DNA of 64,000 nt from Flaccisagitta enflata (GCA_965153355.1 OZ231127.1:35526001-35590000), one strand, 5' to 3'. Positions 42,562 to 57,997 are shown, counted from the first letter of the stretch. Notes: a model not told the origin generated them from the letters alone. Translations and numbers: made by a program.

Positions 42562-42812
42562 TTTTAGATGCATCCGTCAGGAACGCATCTCTATAATAGG
42601 GTCTGTCCGTCGGTCCACCCATCGGTCCGTTCGTCGGGTGGTCCGTCCGTCCGTCCGTCCGTCCGTCAGTCGGTCCGTCGGTCCGTCAGTCAGTCCGTCA
42701 GTCGATCCATTCATCAATCTGTCAGTCTGTTGGTCCGTCCGTTGGTCTGTCCGTCCCTTACGCCGGTGCAAAAAACGCGTTACTCGACCATTTTTGGCCA
42801 CGGCGAGATCCT
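42562..42812 (+). mobile_element. Hairpin-ended short element, family D copy 1
   Basis: TTTTTAG then hairpin with AGATGC/GCATCT arms around TCCGTCAGGA, TCTATAATAGGGTCTGTCCG, a 130-bp (GTCC)n core, and a distal part TTTTTGGCCACGGCGAGATC shared with 57834-57993. A compensating distal arm is not evident in this family. Confidence 0.65.
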
Positions 42813-44560
42813 ATTCTGAATCAAATGATTTCCAAACATGTTTAGAGAACCTCCTTTTATTAGGGTTATAAAATGATAGAAGTGGCAGAACATTGCAGAG
42901 CATTAGTTATTTTCCAAAAACTAACAAAATTTCAAACAAAGCAATTAACCAGCATTTTATAACCCTACTTTAATTCTCTGTCATTTCATCTGTCAGTTTG
43001 TTCATATGTCATATGTCTTTTATGCCAAATTCAATACACACAAGGACACAGTCCGGACTTGTCGTTGCACGGTCGGGCTTTCTGATAAGCGTACGAGGTA
43101 TTCACTGAAAGTACAAGCCTTAACATATGACTTTTCCCCATTTTTTTTTCAAGCCCTTTAACGAAGATGGAAAAATAGTGAGTGTGATGAAAAAAAAAAG
43201 TGAGTGAAAGCGATGGAAAAAAAGTGAATGAGAGATCAAATTTTAAAGGTTCGTGGGATCATTTCGCGAGAGAGCCGCTGCCCAAAAAAAGGCAAATCGC
43301 GATTTTCGCGACCAACTGCTCGGTCAATCGATTTCTGATATTCTCTCAGAAAGTCTCTTGTTTTCTTAAGTTAAGAGGAAAACAACGTAAGTCGCGGTTT
43401 GATTATTAGATCGAAACCAAATGTTTAGTCAGGAATGACGTAAATGGCCTTCCCTCTTCTTCCCCTAATCATCACTCACTTATCCCATTCGCACTCAATC
43501 CCTCGCCTGTAGCGAGTATTTCTTTCTTTCTTATCCCACTTATCGCACTCCCGTTTGGTTAAACCACCGCATTTTCCCTAAGTACTCTTACCTATCGCGT
43601 TGCGTTCTTCCCCAATTCATCCCCTTACCTACTCCCACGGTGTTACCTCTTTCTCATTTTCCCCTTGGCTATTTCTATTGGCTTCCCATTATCACCTGTA
43701 TCATTGGATTCCATTCTTTCATTCTATCAATTATGATCGCCTCAATTTGCAGTTGGTTGCCCGTGATACCTGATTCCCACCTTCACTGACCATGTTGCGC
43801 TCAATCTGCTGATTTATCCATTTTTCCGCTCCCGCAGTCCCATATCTTGACCTCGTCTGCATTTCACTAACTTGCTCTGCAAAGTGATTGATTATATTCA
43901 AAACTTTTCCAATCGACTCCTTTTTGGTTACCTATTTTTGTTTTATACCAAAACAGAGCAGCACTCTTTCAAAGTTGATCCTTCTTTTCAGTTTTCAGGT
44001 GTCCCTAAATAATCCCTTTTGTCCATTACACTCCTTAATCAAATACCTCTCACCCATCCTATCCCATCTCCGTAACCACAACTCCACCAACCAGGCCACC
44101 CTGCCGTGCTTCTGCACCTGAAAAAGCGAGTCTTTAAATGACTAAAAAGAAAAACAATATTTTTTGGAGCGGCGAGTGAAATCGGAGAGCGGACGACAAT
44201 ACGAGACAAATGATACGCGAAATCGATGCGCCTAGACTTCTCAAAGTGCGTCATTGTCCCAGGGCGTTCTAGAGATGTTTTTTTTCTCATCGACTCCATA
44301 ATTTTTTTTCGTTAGGATTTTCAAACAAACTTTCTTCTTGCCTCAGTGTCTTTCTGTCTATCTGTAAATCAATTCGCCTATCTTTTTGTAAGTCCATTTG
44401 TTCGTCAGTCTATCCGTCCATCTGTTTGTCTTTATGTCTTTCTGTCTTTGTGCCTTTTTCTCTTTCTGTCTTTCTGTCTTTCTGTCTTTCTATCTTTCTG
44501 TCTTTCTCTTTGACTGTCGTTGTTTGTTTTTTTTTTTTCTTTATTTTTTTCTTTGGGTTT
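42813..44560. other. No gene recognised
   Basis: AT-rich; 43440-43870 is C/T-rich with low-information frames. 44340-44520 is a (TTTCTGTC)n-like degenerate repeat. No domain-bearing frame. Confidence 0.5.
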
Positions 44561-44745
44561 TAGTCGCGGACTAGCGACTCTACATATATATCACTAAAAA
44601 AGGCTTTGTCGGTCTTTCCATCAGTCTGTCCGTCGGTCAGTCCATTGACCCGTGGGTCTGTGATTGTGTGTGGTTGCGGGGTGTGGAAGGGTCGTGCTCC
44701 CCTGCCCACCCGTCCGCGACGATATTTTAACCCCGACTTACTTGT
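44561..44745 (+). mobile_element. Hairpin-ended short element, family A'
   Basis: GTCGCGGACTAGCGAC hairpin at 44563, TCTACATATA, GTCC core, CACCCGTCCGCGAC distal arm, then GATATTTTAACCCCGACTTA, which resembles the outer end of family B. Confidence 0.66.
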
Positions 44746-44990
44746 TTGTTGCTTTTTTTCTCCTTTATTTCTGCTTTCGCTTTTTTCCTTTTCCTTTTCT
44801 TCAAATTTTCAATCTTTCATACTTTTTTCTTTTTATTTCCCTCTTTTTACCTACCTAATATCGTTTTCTTTTCTTCACATTGCTATCATGTTTGTGCATA
44901 TTACCTTGTGATGAATCGGCCTTTGGTTATCCCCAAATGGATCAAAGAGTTTCAGCTGTGAAAAGACAATGAAAGTGCCATTTGAATGAA

Positions 44991-45217
44991 AACAAGGCCG
45001 GATACACGGCTACCCCAGTCGCGTGCGGGTGGGCAGGGGCCATGATTGAGGTCAGTGGAACATTCGGGCCGGAGCAATAAGGCCAAAAACCCCATTAACG
45101 CCGAAAAAGTAAAGTGTGGCGGACGGATGGATGGACAGACGGACCGATGGATGGACCGACGGACCGACGGACGGACCGACAAAGCAGGATGTAGAGTCGC
45201 GTAGCACGCGACTAATA
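44991..45217 (-). mobile_element. Hairpin-ended short element, family A, inverted
   Basis: AACAAGGCCGGATACACGGC, arm GTCGCGTGCGGGTGGGCAGG, (GGAC/CGAC)n core 45119-45181, then GTAGAGTCGCGTAGCACGCG and ACTAATAAG. Forms an inverted pair with the copy at 44561. Confidence 0.72.
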
Positions 45218-45336
45218 AGATTAACTCCGCAAAAAATCACAAGCGCTCACTTTGTGGGACCCATGAAATTACTAGCTATTTTTCTGTCTGTCTGTTTTCA
45301 TCTGTCTTTATCTCTCTGTCTTTATCTCTCTGTCTT

Positions 45337-45448
<112 letters not shown>

Positions 45449-45957
45449 ATACTCACTTTTTTCACACCTTCCCTTATCTTAGATTATTTGTTATTTCTTT
45501 GTTTTTCCACCCACAAATTATGCTCCTTACTCTGAAGCCAGGGAATGTAAGCGAATAAAAACCGCTTGAAAAAAACCGGTTTTTATTGCCGGTTTTTATT
45601 GGTTCTTTTCAAAGAAATTTTGAAAAAAACCGACGAAAGTGGTTTTTTTCAAAATTTTGACCCGAAAGAAGTTGCGCATGTGACCAAATTCTAGGATTTC
45701 ATTAAAAGCTGTAATTCTTACCCTTTTAAAAAACTTTACAGAACATTCAGAGTGATATGATATAATATAATATAAAGTATCGCAACCAAAGCAGACCCCG
45801 GAGAGTCCATAATTACTATCTTGTTTTCAGCAAGATAGTAATGGTTGCTACCAGTACAAAAACTTTGATCGAAATTAATAATATGTTTTTCTACACGCAT
45901 TCACAAGTTGAAAGTATTTGGTTATTTGTAGATCCAATTGTCACAAAATAACTCCAC

Positions 45958-46300
45958 TGAGTTGATGTTGTCATTGTCGTTGTCATTGTCGTCGTTGCTG
46001 ATATTGCCTATTTTGTCGCTGTTGTTGTCGTTGTCATTGTCATTGTTGAAAGAGTTGTTGCTGAAAACATCAGTGTTTCTGGTGTCAACGCAGCTATCGC
46101 CGTTGCTGTTGCTGCATGTAACTCTGCAGCTGTCGCTGCAGCTGTCACCACAGCTGTCGCCGCAGCTGTTGCCGCAGCCGTCGCCGCAGCTGTCGCCGCA
46201 GCCGTCACTGCAGCTGTCGCCGTAACTGTCACCGCAGCTGTCAACGCGGCTGTCGCCGCGGCTGTCGCCATCATTGACGCAGTCGTTGATACTTTTGTTG
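45958..46300. repeat. Degenerate GTC/GCT trinucleotide repeat in hAT-type element
   Basis: Imperfect GTYGCN-type trinucleotides (GCAGCTGTCGCCGCAG words). The period of three keeps several frames open; none has a domain. Confidence 0.85.
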
Positions 46301-46370
46301 ATGTCCTTGTTGTATGCTGCTGTTTCTGATGTTAGCGCTGCCCAGTTCAAACATATTGGAACCCATCGGC

Positions 46371-46835
46371 AACGGCCTGAGAGAAACAGGCCGTTAAAGA
46401 TGAATTGCCCGATGGTTTCAAGGTGAATTATTTCCTTGTAGCAAGTTGGTTAGAATGTTTGTATTGCCGACATGTGGAATCTTTCTTTCGATTGGTGTTG
46501 TTGCTGCTAAGATTGTTGTTGTTGCTGTTGATGTTATTGTGGTTGTTGTTGTTGTTGCTGTTGTTACTGTCGTCAATGCTGTAGTTCATGTTGTCGTTGC
46601 TGCTGTTGTTGATGCTACCAGAGATGCTGTAGTATTTGCTGTTGATGCCGTTGCTTTGTTGTTATGTTGTTGCTGCTTTTTTGTTGCTGTTGTTGTTGTC
46701 GTTGTTGTTGCTGTTGTTGATATCGCTGATGTCGATTGTCCCATCGGCAACGGCCTGAAAGATGATGATGCTGTTGCTGCTGATGGTGTTGATGCTGTTG
46801 TTGATGCTGTAGTCGCTAATGTTGATTTTGTTGCT

Positions 46836-46888
<53 letters not shown>

Positions 46889-47068
46889 GCTGCTGTTGAT
46901 GTTGCTGTTGTTGATATCGCTGATGTTGATCGCCCCATCTGCAAAAGGGAAAAGAAACAGCGGCAGACAAACCCCAACAAAGGTCCTTGCACTGGCGTTG
47001 GCTGCATCCATATGGAAACAGACATAGATAGAAACATACCGGCAACGGCCTGAAAGAAACAGGCCGTT
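46371..47068. repeat. Direct repeat of a perfect hairpin flanking (GTT)n tracts
   Basis: AACGGCCTG-(7 nt)-CAGGCCGTT occurs at 46371-46395 and 47044-47068, each followed by a shared TTAA.G.TGAAT.GCCCG.TGGTTTCAAGGTGA phrase; a third half copy is at 46751. Between them are (GTT)n/(GCT)n tracts (46840-46895). Confidence 0.85.
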
Positions 47069-47439
47069 AACGTTGAATCGCCCGTTGGTTTCAAGGTGAT
47101 GATTTTCTTTCTTCTTAGTTCAATACATCGTTGCTGAATGTTCACAGTGGGATGGCTATTTCGATCCAAGTTACGTTATTAAGGTGCATCATAATTTTGT
47201 TTTATTGTTCCCTTTTTGGTTTTTTCTTCCCTTTTTGATTTTTTTTTCCATTTCGATTTTTTTCAAACTTTTATGATTTTTAATTTCCATTAGTGATGAT
47301 TTCATTGTTGAAAATGTTGATTTGTCGAAGGAAAAAAAAAAAAAAAAAAAAAAAATGTCATTGTCATTGTCATTGTCATTGCCATTGCCATTTCTGTTAT
47401 TAATGTTGTTGTTGCAGAATAAGGGCCACTTTGGTTGTA

Positions 47440-48477
47440 TTAAAGAGGCCGAAAAGCCAAAGCTCTTGATCCACGTCCACCAATAACTTTCCAAATTTTT
47501 GTAAGCTTTTCCTCTGGTGATAGGCCTTCATTCCTTTTGACAGCTTCTTGTCGGAGGAGAAGCTCATTTGTTTTCTCTTCAGCACACTGCATTTTGGTCA
47601 AATCATGGGTGATGCTCACTCCTTTCCATTTTTCGTTGCCTTTGAGCATTTTTGCTTTGGCTAAGATATCATTTTTGATAATGGCCTTTGGCAGTTTGAT
47701 GACAAGTGGTCGGTAATTTTGACTGTTGTACTTCCCAACTCTGAAGCATTGATATTCATCATTTGTGATAACAGTTCCAAGATCATGAAAAAGGTCATCA
47801 ACAACTTCTTCATTAAGGGCTTCATTGCTTTCCCCTAGACCAAAGATAATCAAGTTGTTCTTTTTGCGTTCCCTTAGATGGAATTCATTTGGAGCAGATG
47901 AGAGGATTTGAGGTGACACGGCAGATTTTTTTCTTAATTCATCCATTCCTGTCTCTAATTTTGCGACAAGATCTTTCAAATTCTCAAAATCATCCTTTGA
48001 TGATTGATCATGCTTTTGCTTTTCTTCCTGCCACATCCGTTCAACATTCATGATTCTTTTATCCTGATCTTCCAAACATTTTCTAGATGCTGCCAGTTGA
48101 GCTTCCAGACTTTTTATTTCTTGCTTCAACAAGTTTTGCCCCTCGTTCATTTCTACCTGTTCCTTTGCAATGCCTAAAAGGTGAGAGGCCCAATGCTTCT
48201 TCATTGCTTCAGCTGCTATTCCCCCATTGTCAAGAACTGCCTTGGTAACAGCCTTGGACACCATGCTGTTAACTTCCTCACTGATACCTTCCATCAAGTT
48301 GTTCACCTTCCCACCAACAGATGAAATTTCCTTACGCATATCAGCAAAAACAGAATTTGTCACCTCCTGAATCTTTTTCACCTGAGACAATTCCTTTCTC
48401 AGATTCTCAATACTGTTCTCTTCAGCTGGGGTTGTTTCAACATCAATTTTTTGTTTTCCTTTCCCTTTTGGAGGCAT
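47440..48477 (-). CDS. LINE ORF1-like coiled-coil/RNA-binding protein
   Basis: 345 aa, uninterrupted. N-terminus basic (MPPKGKGKQK); residues about 20-190 are heptad-rich and predicted coiled coil by eye (LRKELSQVKKIQ, LKQEIKSLEAQLAASRK); residues about 205-260 look like a divergent RRM (RKKNNLIIFGLGES, then CFRVGK and RPLVIKLP); the tail (KAKMLKGNEKWKGVSITHDL, MQCAEEKTNELLLRQEAVKR) is the C-terminal part common to ORF1 proteins of non-LTR retrotransposons. No ORF2, RT or endonuclease follows; just past the stop come a TGACAA repeat and a 20+ T tract. It lies inside the hAT-type element, so it may be captured cargo or an inserted ORF1 fragment. Confidence 0.7.
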   Translation of the reverse strand: MPPKGKGKQKIDVETTPAEENSIENLRKELSQVKKIQEVTNSVFADMRKEISSVGGKVNNLMEGISEEVNSMVSKAVTKAVLDNGGIAAEAMKKHWASHLLGIAKEQVEMNEGQNLLKQEIKSLEAQLAASRKCLEDQDKRIMNVERMWQEEKQKHDQSSKDDFENLKDLVAKLETGMDELRKKSAVSPQILSSAPNEFHLRERKKNNLIIFGLGESNEALNEEVVDDLFHDLGTVITNDEYQCFRVGKYNSQNYRPLVIKLPKAIIKNDILAKAKMLKGNEKWKGVSITHDLTKMQCAEEKTNELLLRQEAVKRNEGLSPEEKLTKIWKVIGGRGSRALAFRPL

Positions 48478-48884
48478 TTTCTTTATCTTGATTTCTTAAG
48501 GACTGGCAAAAACGGTTTTGTCCCAAAGTGCCAAATTAAAGTTCGTGTGAAAGGAATGAACGCTCGGTCAATGTTGGAATTTACTTCAATTGTTTTGGTT
48601 AAGAAATGGCGAAAAAAAAAATGATTCAGATTTGATTGAGGAAGAAAACAGTTTTAGGGCAAAAAGACAATGAAGATGGGGGAGTTGAACGTGGAGATTG
48701 AGATATGTTGTAGAGCAGAATTTATTACGTATGCGTGTGAAATTTTGAGAAAATCAGTTAAAGTTTTTTGCCGTTTTCTTAATTTTTTTACGGAGCGCGG
48801 AAAAAACGTGTTTCAGGATTCCAGTCGAGAGCTATATTTTATCTTCAAGTCATCAACTTCTTGTTTCTTCATATCAAAATTATA

Positions 48885-49135
48885 TGACAAGTGGAACAAT
48901 ATCCCTCACTATACCCAAACTGAGAAATATGGCCTATGGAAGAAGGCCTCACTGACTAGTTACTACATGCATCACAACTAGTTTTCCATTTAGCAAAACT
49001 GACTTAGCAAACACCCATTCTGAGTCTGACCCAAAAGACTAGTTCTTACCAAATACAGATAAGGGCAAATGATTGTTACCTGTTTAACCAAAATTCAACA
49101 AATCACCCGAGGGTTACATTGTTAAGAAACCATAC
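48885..49135 (-). repeat. Dispersed repeat R, copy 2
   Basis: Inverted match to 35165-35420 (GTGGAACAATATCCCTCACT through CAACAAATCACCCGAGGGTT). Copy 1 lies outside any hAT ends, so R is a separate repeat that inserted into the hAT-type element or was carried by it. Confidence 0.8.
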
Positions 49136-50178
49136 CCTTAAAGGATATAAATCATTGGTAATGCTATCTGACATGGTGAGTGACAACATACTTAAAACAA
49201 TGACAGAATTGTCAACAGTGAAACTGACAGTTTACAGTAGTCAATCAGATCGTATATGCATAGTGACAAAAGTGACAACACTGACAATGACAATGATTCT
49301 CAAATGATTCTCAAAGTTCACCTAGATCTAGGGGCTGAAAAAAAAACCAATAGCTTAATTTACATAAAAGCATAATTCTAGTTGGCTTGTTGCCCTAGTG
49401 AGATGAAATTCTATATGAAGAAAGCCCATGGTTTTGCAAAGCTTCAGTTCTTATTTTATCTCACTGAGTTAACTAGAAGTATGCTTTTCATCAATTTCAT
49501 GTAAATCAAGCTAAATATTGATACATGTTAGTTTCATCTCGGGTTTTTCTCTACCCTCAGGTCAAGGTGAAGTGATATTGACATTTATTCATTTTCACTT
49601 TTAGCAATGACACTAGCATGATTTACATCACATGCGCAACTGTGATTAATATAATTTTTTTTTTAAATTGGTTTTGTATTCATCAAAACTGGTGAAATAT
49701 CTTAGATCCATATGAATCATTGAAGTTGAGATCTTGGAAATCAACTACTTATGATGTTCTTCATGTCCAATCACTACTAGAAAAATAAGTTCAGTTTCCA
49801 TGAGCAATAATGTCTGTACCAAATAGGCTCAATACCCTCAAAGTCTTACAAACTCTTTAACATCATAGCAATCTTTTTAGAATGCTTCAAAATAGTATAC
49901 ACCTGTAGAGTATGGTTTGAAAAGGTCATTTGTAAGTAATGCGGTATTAAATTTTGAAAAAAACCGAGCTTTGAAAAAAACCCTGATAAAAACCGGTTTT
50001 TTTAAATAAACCGGGTTTTTTTGGTTTTTTTCAAAAATTTGGTTTTTTTACATTCCCTGTCTGAAGCGCTTCCTTTTTGAATGTCAAATGATTTCCTATG
50101 AAATTTCTCCTTGCCGCAAAATTACGCCAAACCAAAAACAAACAAGGAAAACAGGAGGTATTGACAGATATGGGATTC

Positions 50179-50179
<1 letters not shown>

Positions 50180-50235
<56 letters not shown>
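50180..50235. repeat. (GA)n microsatellite
   Basis: Pure GA repeat 120 bp outside the hAT right end. Confidence 0.97.
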
Positions 50236-50238
<3 letters not shown>

Positions 50239-50675
50239 GCAGACAGACGGGTTGACAAAACGTTGATAACTGACAAACACACAAAACCTGGATCTAAGGG
50301 TAACTGACAGAGATAACAACAGTCGTGAGATGAAGATAGGCAGACAACAACCAGTCAGAAAAAGATTTTGTTGGAGCACTTGACCAATTCTTAAGTCGGG
50401 TAGAGACGGAGACATGGCGCCATTTAAACGTACACGTTTACAAAAAAAATTGCGTTTAAAAACTCATTCTTTGAAAAACGAGATTTCTTATCCAAAAGAA
50501 AGATTTTGATCTTTAAGTGTGGCGATGATATACAAAGGCGAGTGAGGTATAAAAAAAGGGCTGGAAAAAATAAATAGGTATCAATCAGCAGGGTTCAAAT
50601 TCGCGGCCTCTGGGATTCCTTCTGTTGCACGTCAAACCACCCCGTAGGAGGCACCTTTCCACCCGAGAGGTCGGG

Positions 50676-50676
<1 letters not shown>

Positions 50677-50753
<77 letters not shown>
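50677..50753 (+). repeat. (TC)n microsatellite
   Basis: Pure TC repeat. 50236-50676 and 50754-51000 contain no recognised gene. Confidence 0.97.
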
Positions 50754-50756
<3 letters not shown>

Positions 50757-50999
50757 GTCTCTCCATCTATCTATCTACATACCCACCCGCCCCCCTGTTT
50801 ATTTTGAATTCCTTTGGTACGTTTTTATCTTAAATCGTGATCTTTCGATAGCTTATCCAAATAGAGGGTAGGTTTGTGGTTCTTTGATGACCTTTCCTTT
50901 TTTTTCTAACTCGATTGCTTTTTTTAAGTGACATACAGTGGGGTTCGTGGAATAACAGCCTAAACTGGAGGAAGGTATTTAAGTGTCTTAATTTCATTT

Positions 51000-51190
51000 G
51001 ATAAACTTGATATTTGAAATATAAGTTGTTCACTTGATGCTTTTGTCCCTGAGTTTTTCGGTTGCTATGGAAACCAAAACTATTTTTTTGAACATTTATA
51101 ACAACTAGAAGATCGATATTTTGACAAATATTATCAGGGAACATTGCTCAGAATTAAATTTGCCACAACTTTCCCACAGTATGTAGGGAA
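51000..51190. mobile_element. Half of an FB3-family foldback
   Basis: TTGAAATATAAGTTGTTCAC, GGTTGCTATGGAAACCAAAA, AATTAAATTTGCCACAACTT and TCCCACAGTATGTAGGGAAG match one arm of FB3 in order; the other arm is missing. 51191-51605 has no recognised gene. Confidence 0.65.
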
Positions 51191-51750
51191 GTAAACGAAA
51201 AAAAATTTTTTTTCGCCAAACCCCTATTGACCGGTATGAGTCGATGCAGTATTGCAAGGGCTTTCATTTGATACCTCATAACATATATTTAATCGTATCT
51301 TGCGTCATTATGATAATTATGTTGTATTTCCTCTATATCAGGCGTTTCTGCAACTTTTTTCCCGTTACCATTCTTCCTATTGAGCTAGTAAATACACCTA
51401 ATTTGTCTTAAAACACTAGAAACACAATACTTTATTTTGTGAAAAGGTTAAATGCACATTTTTCATTTTTGAAAGGTGAGGCCAAAGACCCTAAAAACCA
51501 AAAAAAAGTAAAGCGATCACAGCAGATTATTGTAGCAAGAAAGACAAAGAATGCGAGGAGAGTCAATCATCGTCGGTGCTGTGATTTCAGAGTCTTGTTA
51601 CTTCTGCCTTTGATTTGATCACAGCGCTTTGGTTGTAGTAAAAAAAGTTAGTCCATCCGTCCATCCGTCCGTCCGTCCGTCCGTCACACTTTACTGTGAT
51701 AAACTAATCAGTCACGCTCATCAAATTAATTCTGAACAACTGCCACAAAA

Positions 51751-52129
51751 AACAAGCCCAATAGGGCAACAGTCGCGTGCGTCGGGAAATGACAAACAAA
51801 AGAGCAAAAACATGTTGAAATGTTAGGAATGTTAATAAATGTTAAAAAAAGATAAAAGATGTTAAAAAATCTTAAAAAATCTTAAAGAATGTTAGAAAAT
51901 GTTAAAAAACTTTAGAAATGTTAAAAAAGGTAAAATTTGAAGAAATGCTAAAAAAAGTTAAAAAATGTAAAAAAATGTAAAAAAATGTTAAGAAATGTTA
52001 AAACATGTTAAGAAACGTTATAAACAATGGAAACTTAAGAAATATTTCGGACCGATGGATGGACGGAGCAACGGACGGACCGACTGACCAACAGACCAAG
52101 GTGTAGAGTCGCGTGCACGCGACTAAAAA
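51751..52129 (-). mobile_element. Hairpin-ended element, family A, with ATGTTAAAAA-repeat core
   Basis: AACAAGCCCAATAGGGCAAC, arm AGTCGCGTGCGTCGGG, about 200 bp of degenerate 10-bp ATGTTAAAAA repeats (51815-52020), (GGACGGAC)n, then GTAGAGTCGCGTGCACGCGA and CTAAAAAC. A (GTCC)n tract in the opposite sense at 51653-51685 may be a second, partial element. Confidence 0.7.
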
Positions 52130-52329
52130 CAACAAAACAACAACAACCATGCAAACAACAGCGAGAACAATAACAACAATGCGAACAACAAAAAGAACAA
52201 CAATCATAACAACAACGAGATCAACAACAATGAGATCAACAACAATGACAACAACAACCGTCTTCCCCAGGGCTTGGCTAAACCCAGCGATCGTTCCCCT
52301 AAAACCCCCGTTTTCGAGGCGAGGCAATC

Positions 52330-52512
52330 CTCTTCTTTCTTCTTCATCATCATCATCACTCGCATATATAAGCATGATTCTTGTTCTGTTATGCAGACAG
52401 TTTTCGGGAGAGCCTTCGGGCGATCCTGACTCTGTCTCACTCATCTGATGAATAAAGCACCTGATACCCCAAATCACTCGCTTATTCGCTCCCAGATGAG
52501 ACGTGGCGCCCA
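52330..52512 (+). mobile_element. LTR-like segment with primer-binding-site motif
   Basis: TATATAA at 52366-52372, AATAAA at 52451-52456, end of the putative LTR near 52502 (CCCAGATGAGAC), then TGGCGCCCA (52504-52512), the usual start of a tRNA-primer site in gypsy-type elements. Order and spacing (about 80 bp TATA to AATAAA, 45 bp to the end) fit a U3-R-U5 layout. The left LTR boundary and a second LTR were not found. Confidence 0.45.
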
Positions 52513-52649
52513 GTGGTGTCACCGATCATCTTAATTTTCCCTGGACAACTGGATCGCGGAAATTAAGAAGACCACTACCCCGGACGAAAATTTCAACCCC
52601 CTGGACGATTGGACCCGGAAGAAAAGCGTGAAACCCCGAGGAAATATTA

Positions 52650-56541
<3,892 letters not shown>

Positions 56542-56879
56542 TTCTGGTGAGCTCTCTCTGGTGAGCTTGACTATGCGAACATAAGATACATAGTCCCCTA
56601 TCACTGTCGGTAACGGCCCCGTGGCTTAAAAGGCAGCAGTGGTAATATCTTATTTTGTCATTACTAATCTATCCTAACCATCATATCATCATATCATCAA
56701 AATCATCATATCATCAAAAGCATCATATCATCAGAGCGTCTAAAACAAAAGAAAAACAGGATTCCATTCTCTTGAATCTCACTATCTCTTCGAAAAAAAA
56801 AGCCGGGATTCAAAATCACTGCTGATAAAGAAGAAAAGTTGCATGGGCGTGAAACAATACGCAAACGGCGCAACATCTA

Positions 56880-56884
56880 CAAGA

Positions 56885-56934
<50 letters not shown>

Positions 56935-57102
56935 CTATCCTATCTGTCTGCCTCTACCGGCCCACCCAAGAACGCCATCTCTTGTCATCGCGAAATTTCC
57001 AGACGTACGAATTTGTACATCGTCAGGTAGAAAGTTGGCAAAGTCGGTAAAGACCGACACAAAAGGCGATCCTACAAAAATTGCGGGGTCAAATTCACAC
57101 CC

Positions 57103-57180
<78 letters not shown>

Positions 57181-57366
57181 TCTATCCTATCCGTCTGTCT
57201 CTACCGGCCCACCCAGGGTCGCCATCACTTGTCATCGCGGGAATTTCCAGACCTACGAATTTGTAAATCGTCGAAAAAAAAAGTCAGCTAAGTCGGTGAA
57301 GACCGACCCAAAAGGCAAGCCTACAAAAAAATGCGGGGTCAAATTCACACCCGCCCTCTCTCTCTC

Positions 57367-57419
<53 letters not shown>

Positions 57420-57420
57420 C
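56880..57420 (+). repeat. About 250-bp tandem duplication with (TC)n
   Basis: Two long units plus a partial: (TC)n, TCTACCGGCCCACCCA.G, GCCATC.CTTGTCATCGCG, TTTCCAGAC.TACGAATTTG, AAGTCGGT.AAGACCGAC, GCGGGGTCAAATTCACACCC. Units run about 56930-57110 and 57178-57360. Same strand polarity as the upstream modules. One frame (56843-57544) is open by chance of the repeat. Confidence 0.85.
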
Positions 57421-57833
57421 TCTCTCTCTCTTTTTCTCTCTCTCTCTTTCGTTCTCAACGCTACAAGCTCACGCTACAAAGTATTGCGGCTCAGCCCGTA
57501 ATTCATCCCATGGTCCCATGATCCAGCTTCAATTTTTAAATTAAATTGAATTGTTTTGGAGAAATAAAATTTGGCGACGCGATCATCACGCTATCATCAA
57601 ACTGGCGAGGACCATTCTTTGTCAACACTATCATTATCATTATCATCAATATGATTTTTTTATCACACCATCATCATGAGTATCATTAGCATTATCATAA
57701 CATATCATAATTTCAATCATAACTTCAATATCATATCATAATATGGAGAGACAGATGGACGAACAGACGGGTGAAACGACTAAGTAGTAAAGGCGGCTCT
57801 CAAACACATGTTGGTTGATCATGTTTCAGTAAA

Positions 57834-57993
57834 GGATCTCACCGTGGCCAAAAACAGCCGCAAAACGCGGTTTTTGCATAGGCATTACGGACCGACCGAC
57901 AGACCGACCGACGTACGGACCGACGGACCGACCGACGGACGGACAGACAGACCCTCTTATAGAGATGCGTTCCTGACGGACGCATCTAAAAAG
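57834..57993 (-). mobile_element. Hairpin-ended short element, family D copy 2
   Basis: GGATCTCACCGTGGCCAAAA, GCAAAACGCGGTTTTTGCAT (an internal hairpin), (GACC)n core, GACCCTCTTATAG, then terminal hairpin AGATGCGT-TCCTGACGG-ACGCATCT and AAAAAG. Matches 42562-42812 inverted. 57421-57833 has no gene; it is ATCAT-rich at 57620-57740. Confidence 0.68.
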
Positions 57994-57997
57994 CATT

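Larger units (their letters stand above)
45539..50059. mobile_element. hAT-type element, 4.5 kb, with 8-bp target duplication
   Basis: CAGGGAATGTAA at the left end and TTACATTCCCTG at the right end. Perfect 8-bp duplication TCTGAAGC at 45531-45538 and 50060-50067. Subterminal regions on both sides repeat GAAAAAAACC/GGTTTTTTTC words. The 8-bp duplication and CAGGG ends are hAT hallmarks. No hAT transposase frame (no zinc finger BED or C-terminal dimerisation domain) is visible; the interior has trinucleotide repeats, a coiled-coil/RNA-binding ORF on the minus strand and a copy of repeat R. So it is a large non-autonomous element with cargo, or one that received insertions. Confidence 0.85.

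Noticed and set aside
46446-47045. Several Asn-, Val- or Thr-rich frames in the hAT-type element
   Set aside because: All follow GTT/GTC trinucleotide repeats and conflict with each other on both strands.
56843-57544. 233-aa plus-strand frame
   Set aside because: Mostly (SL)n from TC tracts; the non-repeat blocks have no recognisable domain and lie in a tandem duplication.
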